From Saccharothrix sp. ALI-22-I (GTDB taxonomy: Bacteria; Actinomycetota; Actinomycetes; Mycobacteriales; Pseudonocardiaceae): DNA of 47,910 bases. Shown piece after piece: positions 45,048 through 47,910 of the stretch. A model generated the notes under the pieces. The model was not told the DNA's origin, made no database searches, and saw only the letters and a list, made by a program, of their open reading frames with translations. The DNA is taken from contig NZ_MTQP01000032.1 of NCBI RefSeq assembly GCF_001984175.1, positions 1 to 47,910 of the forward strand, in the 5' to 3' direction. A program made the position numbers and the translations under genes. The number at the start of each line of letters is the position of its first letter. Position 1 is the stretch's first letter.

Positions 45048-45125
45048 ATCGCGCGGCTGGGACCGGACGCGCTGTCGGTGACGCGCACCCAGCTGGAAGA
45101 CCTGTTCGCGGGCCGCGCCGGAGGT
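45048..45125 (+). pseudogene. Possible fragment of an Fpg/Nei DNA glycosylase
   Basis: An open frame reads IARLGPDALSVTRTQLEDLF, AGRAGG, which resembles the segment before the helix-two-turn-helix of Fpg/Nei glycosylases. Only about 26 codons are convincing. The rest to 45442 shows no gene other than the hairpins annotated. Confidence 0.3.
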
Positions 45126-45132
45126 GCAGAGC

Positions 45133-45160
45133 CCGGAGTGGCCCACTCCGGCCACTCCGG
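45133..45160 (+). terminator. 10-bp hairpin
   Basis: CCGGAGTGGC (45133-45142) and its exact reverse complement (45151-45160) surround an 8-nt loop. It is about 95 nt downstream of the gene ending at 45039 and may terminate that operon. Confidence 0.45.
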
Positions 45161-45324
45161 CAGGGCGACCGCGTCGGTCGAGGACAGTGCTTTACCCGCT
45201 CTTTGCTCCTGGTTCGGTGCAGGGTGATACCGGGCGGGAGGGGAGTGGTTCCGCGGGGTCTGCCCGGTCAGTGCGGACACCCCGTCGGTGTCTCCGGCAG
45301 GCCGCCCCGATGGGGTGAAGGAGA

Positions 45325-45352
45325 CCTCGAACGCGTCGGTGTTCGAGGAGGT
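45325..45352 (+). promoter_or_regulatory. Hairpin overlapping a strong ribosome-binding site
   Basis: CCTCGAAC (45325-45332) pairs with GTTCGAGG (45341-45348). The second arm overlaps the ribosome-binding site GAGGAGGT (45345-45352), which is followed by ATG at 45356. The short frame from this ATG (37 codons) is not recognised. The structure could hide the site or be an operator dyad. Confidence 0.4.
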
Positions 45353-45444
45353 CCCATGCCCGGTTCATTATTCTGCTTTCGCCGCTCCCGTCGAGTCCAT
45401 CGGGTCGCCGGTCTTGTGGGATGCCGGCATCACGGTCTGGTGGG

Positions 45445-45579
45445 CTGCCGGTCGCCGATTTCGTGGTGACGCGCCGCCCCGAAGAAATCGCCACCGTCGC
45501 CCTGTTCCTCGCCTCCGACGACTCCAGCTACGTCAACGGCGTGGAACTGGTCACCGACGGCGGCACCACCGCCATCTGA
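45445..45579 (+). pseudogene. C-terminal tail of a short-chain dehydrogenase
   Basis: About 44 codons read [36 protein letters not shown], the standard SDR C-terminus, and stop at 45579. The catalytic and Rossmann parts are absent. Confidence 0.7.
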
Positions 45580-45692
45580 ACCACACGCCAGGAATGCCGT
45601 GCTGGCGGGCGCCGGATTCGTCGCGGCCGACGCCCTGCGCCGGCACGAACGAGACAGAGCCACACCTCGAGGACAGGAAGAGAGCACACCTC

Positions 45693-46315
45693 ATGAGCAG
45701 CATCACCCTCATCGGTACGGGGAACATGGCCCGTACCATCGGCACGCTCGCGGTGGCGGGCGGCAACACCGTCGAGGTCATGGGACGCGATCAGTCCAAG
45801 GCCGATGACCTGGCCAAGGTTCTGGGCGGCGGCGCGACGACGGGCAAGTGGGGCGCCGTCCCGGCCGGGGACATCGTCATCACGGCCCTGTTGTACGACG
45901 GTGTCATTCCGGTCGTCGCCGAGTACGGAGACGCCCTCGCGGGCAAGGTCATCGTCGACATCAGCAACCCCTTCAACGCCACGTTCGACGGACTGGCCCA
46001 CAGTGAGGAGACCTCGATCGCGCAGGAGGTCGCCAGGGTGGCCCCGGCCGGCACCAGCGTGGTTAAGGCATTCAACACCATCTTCCGTAATGTCCTGGAG
46101 AGGGCCGGCCCGACGTCTTCATCGCCGGCGACAATGCGCAGGCAAAAGCGGGCGTGGCGGCATTCATCGAAAGCCTCGGGTTGCGCCCGCTGGATGTCGG
46201 CGGCCTGAAAATGGCGCACTGGCTGGAGGGAGTGGGCGTGGTCACGATGGGCCTCGCCGGCAACGGGGTTGGCCACTGGGACTTCGCCCTCGGCGTCAAC
46301 GAATTCACCGGCTGA
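45693..46315 (+). pseudogene. NADPH-dependent F420-reductase-like protein with one frameshift
   Basis: From the ATG at 45693 (GGAAGAGAG site) the Rossmann N-terminus reads SSITLIGTGNMARTIGTLAV, then VIVDISNPFNATFDGLA and VVKAFNTIFRNVLE. A base is missing near 46098 in a run of purines. The second frame then gives PDVFIAGDNAQAKAGVAAFI, LGLRPLDVGGLKMAHWLEGV and a stop at 46315. Without the shift this would be a complete protein of about 207 residues of the F420-dependent NADP reductase/dinucleotide-binding family. It is a recent mutation or a sequence error. Confidence 0.75.
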
Positions 46316-46508
46316 GCCCCGGGGTCGGCTCGATCTGGCGCCACCTCCAGCATGCGGTACGAGCGACGCTCTACGCCTGCTCATCGGCAGACGCGTAAGC
46401 CGACAGGATCAGGCCACCGTCACCCTGCGTGATCCTTGAGCGCCGGCATCCCGGCGTCTTGGCGATGTCGGCTCCTCGAACGCCGATCATCTCTGTACAC
46501 GTCTCGGG

Positions 46509-47125
46509 GCTCTGTCGCCGATCTTGTGACCGAGCTGGGTGTTAGTTGATCATGTCCGAGGTGTGTTGATGATCTTCTCCCGCATCTGGCGGGGGTCGCG
46601 GTGGACGTCGTGGAGCGGGCGTTCGGCTTGGTGACGCTCCATGCCCGTGTTCGGGCGGACGAGGGCGTCTGTCCGCGCTGTGGTGCGGTGTCGGGCCGGG
46701 TACACGGCCGTTATCGGCAGCGACTGGCCGATGTCGCGCTCGGTGGAACCCGGACGGTCCTGGCGTTGACGGTGCGCCGGTTCAAGTGCCTGAACGCCGG
46801 GTGCGGGGCGGTGACGTTCGCCGAGCAGGTGGCGGGACTGACCAGTCCGCACGCCCGGTACACGCCGCTGCTGCGCGACGCGTTGGCCTCGGTCGCCGTG
46901 GCGATGGCGGCCCGCGCGGGTGCCCGACTGACGGCCAGGCTCGGGTTTCCGGCGGCCAAGGACACCCTGCTGCGTCTGACAAGGGCTCGGCCCGTGCCCC
47001 CGTCGGGGCCGGTGCGGGTGGTGGCGGTGGACGACTTCGCGCTCCGCAGACGCGAGCGGTACGCCACGATCGTGGTGGACCCGGAAGCCCGCCGCCCCAT
47101 CGACGTTCTGCAGGGCAGGGAGGCC
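46509..47125 (+). pseudogene. 5' part of an ISL3-family element
   Basis: The left end GGCTCTGTCGCCGATCTTGT is at 46509. The transposase frame from 46601 encodes the zinc-binding N-terminus ([35 protein letters not shown]) and the start of the DDE domain ([36 protein letters not shown]). The natural first codons appear shifted by one base. Family A at 47126 cuts it. The stretch 46316-46508 has no gene. Confidence 0.8.
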
Positions 47126-47910
47126 TGTGGGGTGCCAGAAGTCGGCCACATGGTCTGACCTGCGGTTAGGCAGCTGCGGGTTCGTACTCGTTGATCATGC
47201 CGCCGAGGACTGGTCGGCGGCGTATCGAGGTGCAGCCTGGCTCTGCGATCGGGTGGTCCGGTCGTGGTGGGGTGAGTTGCAGGGCTTGGTGTGGTCTGCG
47301 GTGGTTGTAGTGGTTCGCGTAGCGCTGCAGCACCGCCCGCAGGTGGTGTTCGTTGATGATGAGCAGTCGGTCGGTGACTTCGCGTCGGACGGTGCCGACG
47401 AACCGCTCGGCGTAGGCGTTGGCTCGTGGACACCGTGGTGGGATCTTCACGACTTGGATGCCGGTGTCGGCGAGGACGGCGTCGAACGAGGCGGTGAACT
47501 GACCGGCCCGGTCTCGGATCAAGAGCCGGAAGCCATCGGCCCTGTCGCCCAGGTCCATGAGCAGGTTGCGGGCTTGTCGGGTGGTCCAGGGGCCGTCGGG
47601 GTTGGCGGTGGTACCGAGGATGTGGACGTAGCGGGTGGCGACTTCGATCACGAAGAACACGTGAACCCGTTTGAGGGTGACTGTGCAGTCGACATGGCAG
47701 AAGTCGCAGGTCGACATGCTCGCGGCCTGGGTGTGTAGGAATCGTCGCCACGAGGTGTCGGTGTCGCGCTGGGGCGCGGGTGGTACCTGCAGGCGCTTGA
47801 GCACGCGGCGGACGGTTGAGGCGGCTACTCGGTGGCCGAGTTTGAGCAGTTCGCCTTGGATTCGGCGGTGGCCCACCCGGCGTTCTCCTGGACCATCCGC
47901 TCGATCAACG
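47126..47910 (-). mobile_element. Family A IS481-like element, right part (left part beyond window)
   Basis: The right end TGTGGGGTGCCAGAA (47126-47140, plus strand) interrupts the ISL3 transposase exactly after QGREA. It lies 25 nt from the transposase stop codon at 47166. This pairs with the left ends seen elsewhere, defining inverted repeats of at least 15 bp for family A. Confidence 0.8.
47166..47910 (-). pseudogene. Family A transposase, partial, with frameshift near the edge
   Basis: About 236 codons encode the HTH and integrase core: GHRRIQGELLKLGHRVAAST, the DDE residues in CDFCHVDCTVTLKRVHVFFV (Asp), IQVVKIPPRCPRANAYAERF (Glu region) and YNHRRPHQAL, ending LGGMINEYEPAA. Near 47873 one G is missing, so the upstream part (ERMVQENAGW) is in another frame. 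The N-terminal half lies outside the window. It is otherwise well preserved. Confidence 0.75.

Noticed and set aside
1..47910. tRNA, rRNA, riboswitch or replication origin
   Set aside because: No cloverleaf with TTCGA-type T-loop and no rRNA, origin or riboswitch signature was noticed by eye. A covariance-model search was not possible.

Overview
The window is high-GC actinobacterial DNA. Coding regions show strong third-position G/C bias, GTG starts, AfsR/LuxR-type ATPases, a Zur-type operator, and GH12 and GH5 secreted cellulases. I infer an actinomycete, perhaps Saccharothrix/Lentzea/Actinosynnema-like, with low confidence on genus. It looks like an accessory or chromosome-arm region where insertion sequences have repeatedly broken host genes. 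Intact genes are islands between truncated, frameshifted and fused remnants.

Three families of single-ORF integrase-core (IS481/IS3-like) elements dominate, called here A, B and C. Family A has end TGTGGGGTGCCAGAA: five left termini at 95, 7684, 13991, 14936 and 40138 and one right end at 47126. Family B has ends starting TGTGCCGCTCGAAAAG: an internally deleted copy at 18888-19893, a 214-bp miniature at 12638-12851, and fragments at 13992-14552, 38818-38935 and 42509-43560. Family C has ends TGYGCYTGCCGAWAAT: an apparently intact copy at 36956-38204 and remnants at 12852-13229 and 26339-26594. Also present are an apparently complete IS630 (7732-8945), an IS256, an IS5 with a nonsense codon, and ISL3, IS3, IS5 and Tn3 remnants.

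Layout. 0-6 kb: truncated DDE transposase, AraC regulator divergent from a metallo-hydrolase, truncated Crp protein, tyrosine- and serine-recombinase genes. 6-9 kb: VOC protein, family A pseudogene, IS630, small membrane protein. 9.6-12 kb: SDR fragment, then ROK regulator and GH12 cellulase with operator-like repeats between them. 12-15.3 kb: nested IS debris, one orphan CRISPR-like repeat, glycosyltransferase and ATPase fragments. 15.5-18.6 kb: LuxR-type ATPase and a SnoaL-like protein. 18.8-22 kb: family B element, GH43/alpha-galactosidase chimera behind a LacI-type operator, aldo/keto reductase, Tn3 tail, second CRISPR-like repeat. 22.5-26.3 kb: acetyltransferase, IS256, monooxygenase/PIN chimera. 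26.6-32.6 kb: a membrane protein with a cytoplasmic NTPase-like half and an extracellular substrate-binding half, a WD40 pseudogene, and a secreted NucA/NucB-type nuclease followed by a ComJ-like candidate inhibitor. 32.8-38.6 kb: IS5, rhamnose mutarotase remnant, GH5 cellulase, serine hydrolase remnant, family C element. 39-42.3 kb: hypothetical genes and a second AfsR-like ATPase without a DNA-binding domain. 42.5-45 kb: Zur-linked block (COG0523 protein fused to a transposase, histidine-rich protein, small companion). 45-47.9 kb: further remnants, ISL3, and a family A element at the edge.

Two themes link the working genes. One is plant-polysaccharide use: GH12, GH5 with CBM46, GH43 and alpha-galactosidase remnants, rhamnose mutarotase, ROK regulator, LacI-type sites. 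The other is zinc homeostasis: Zur box, COG0523 protein, 27-histidine protein. The most novel-looking stretch is 26.6-32.6 kb, a candidate surface-sensor plus nuclease/inhibitor locus.
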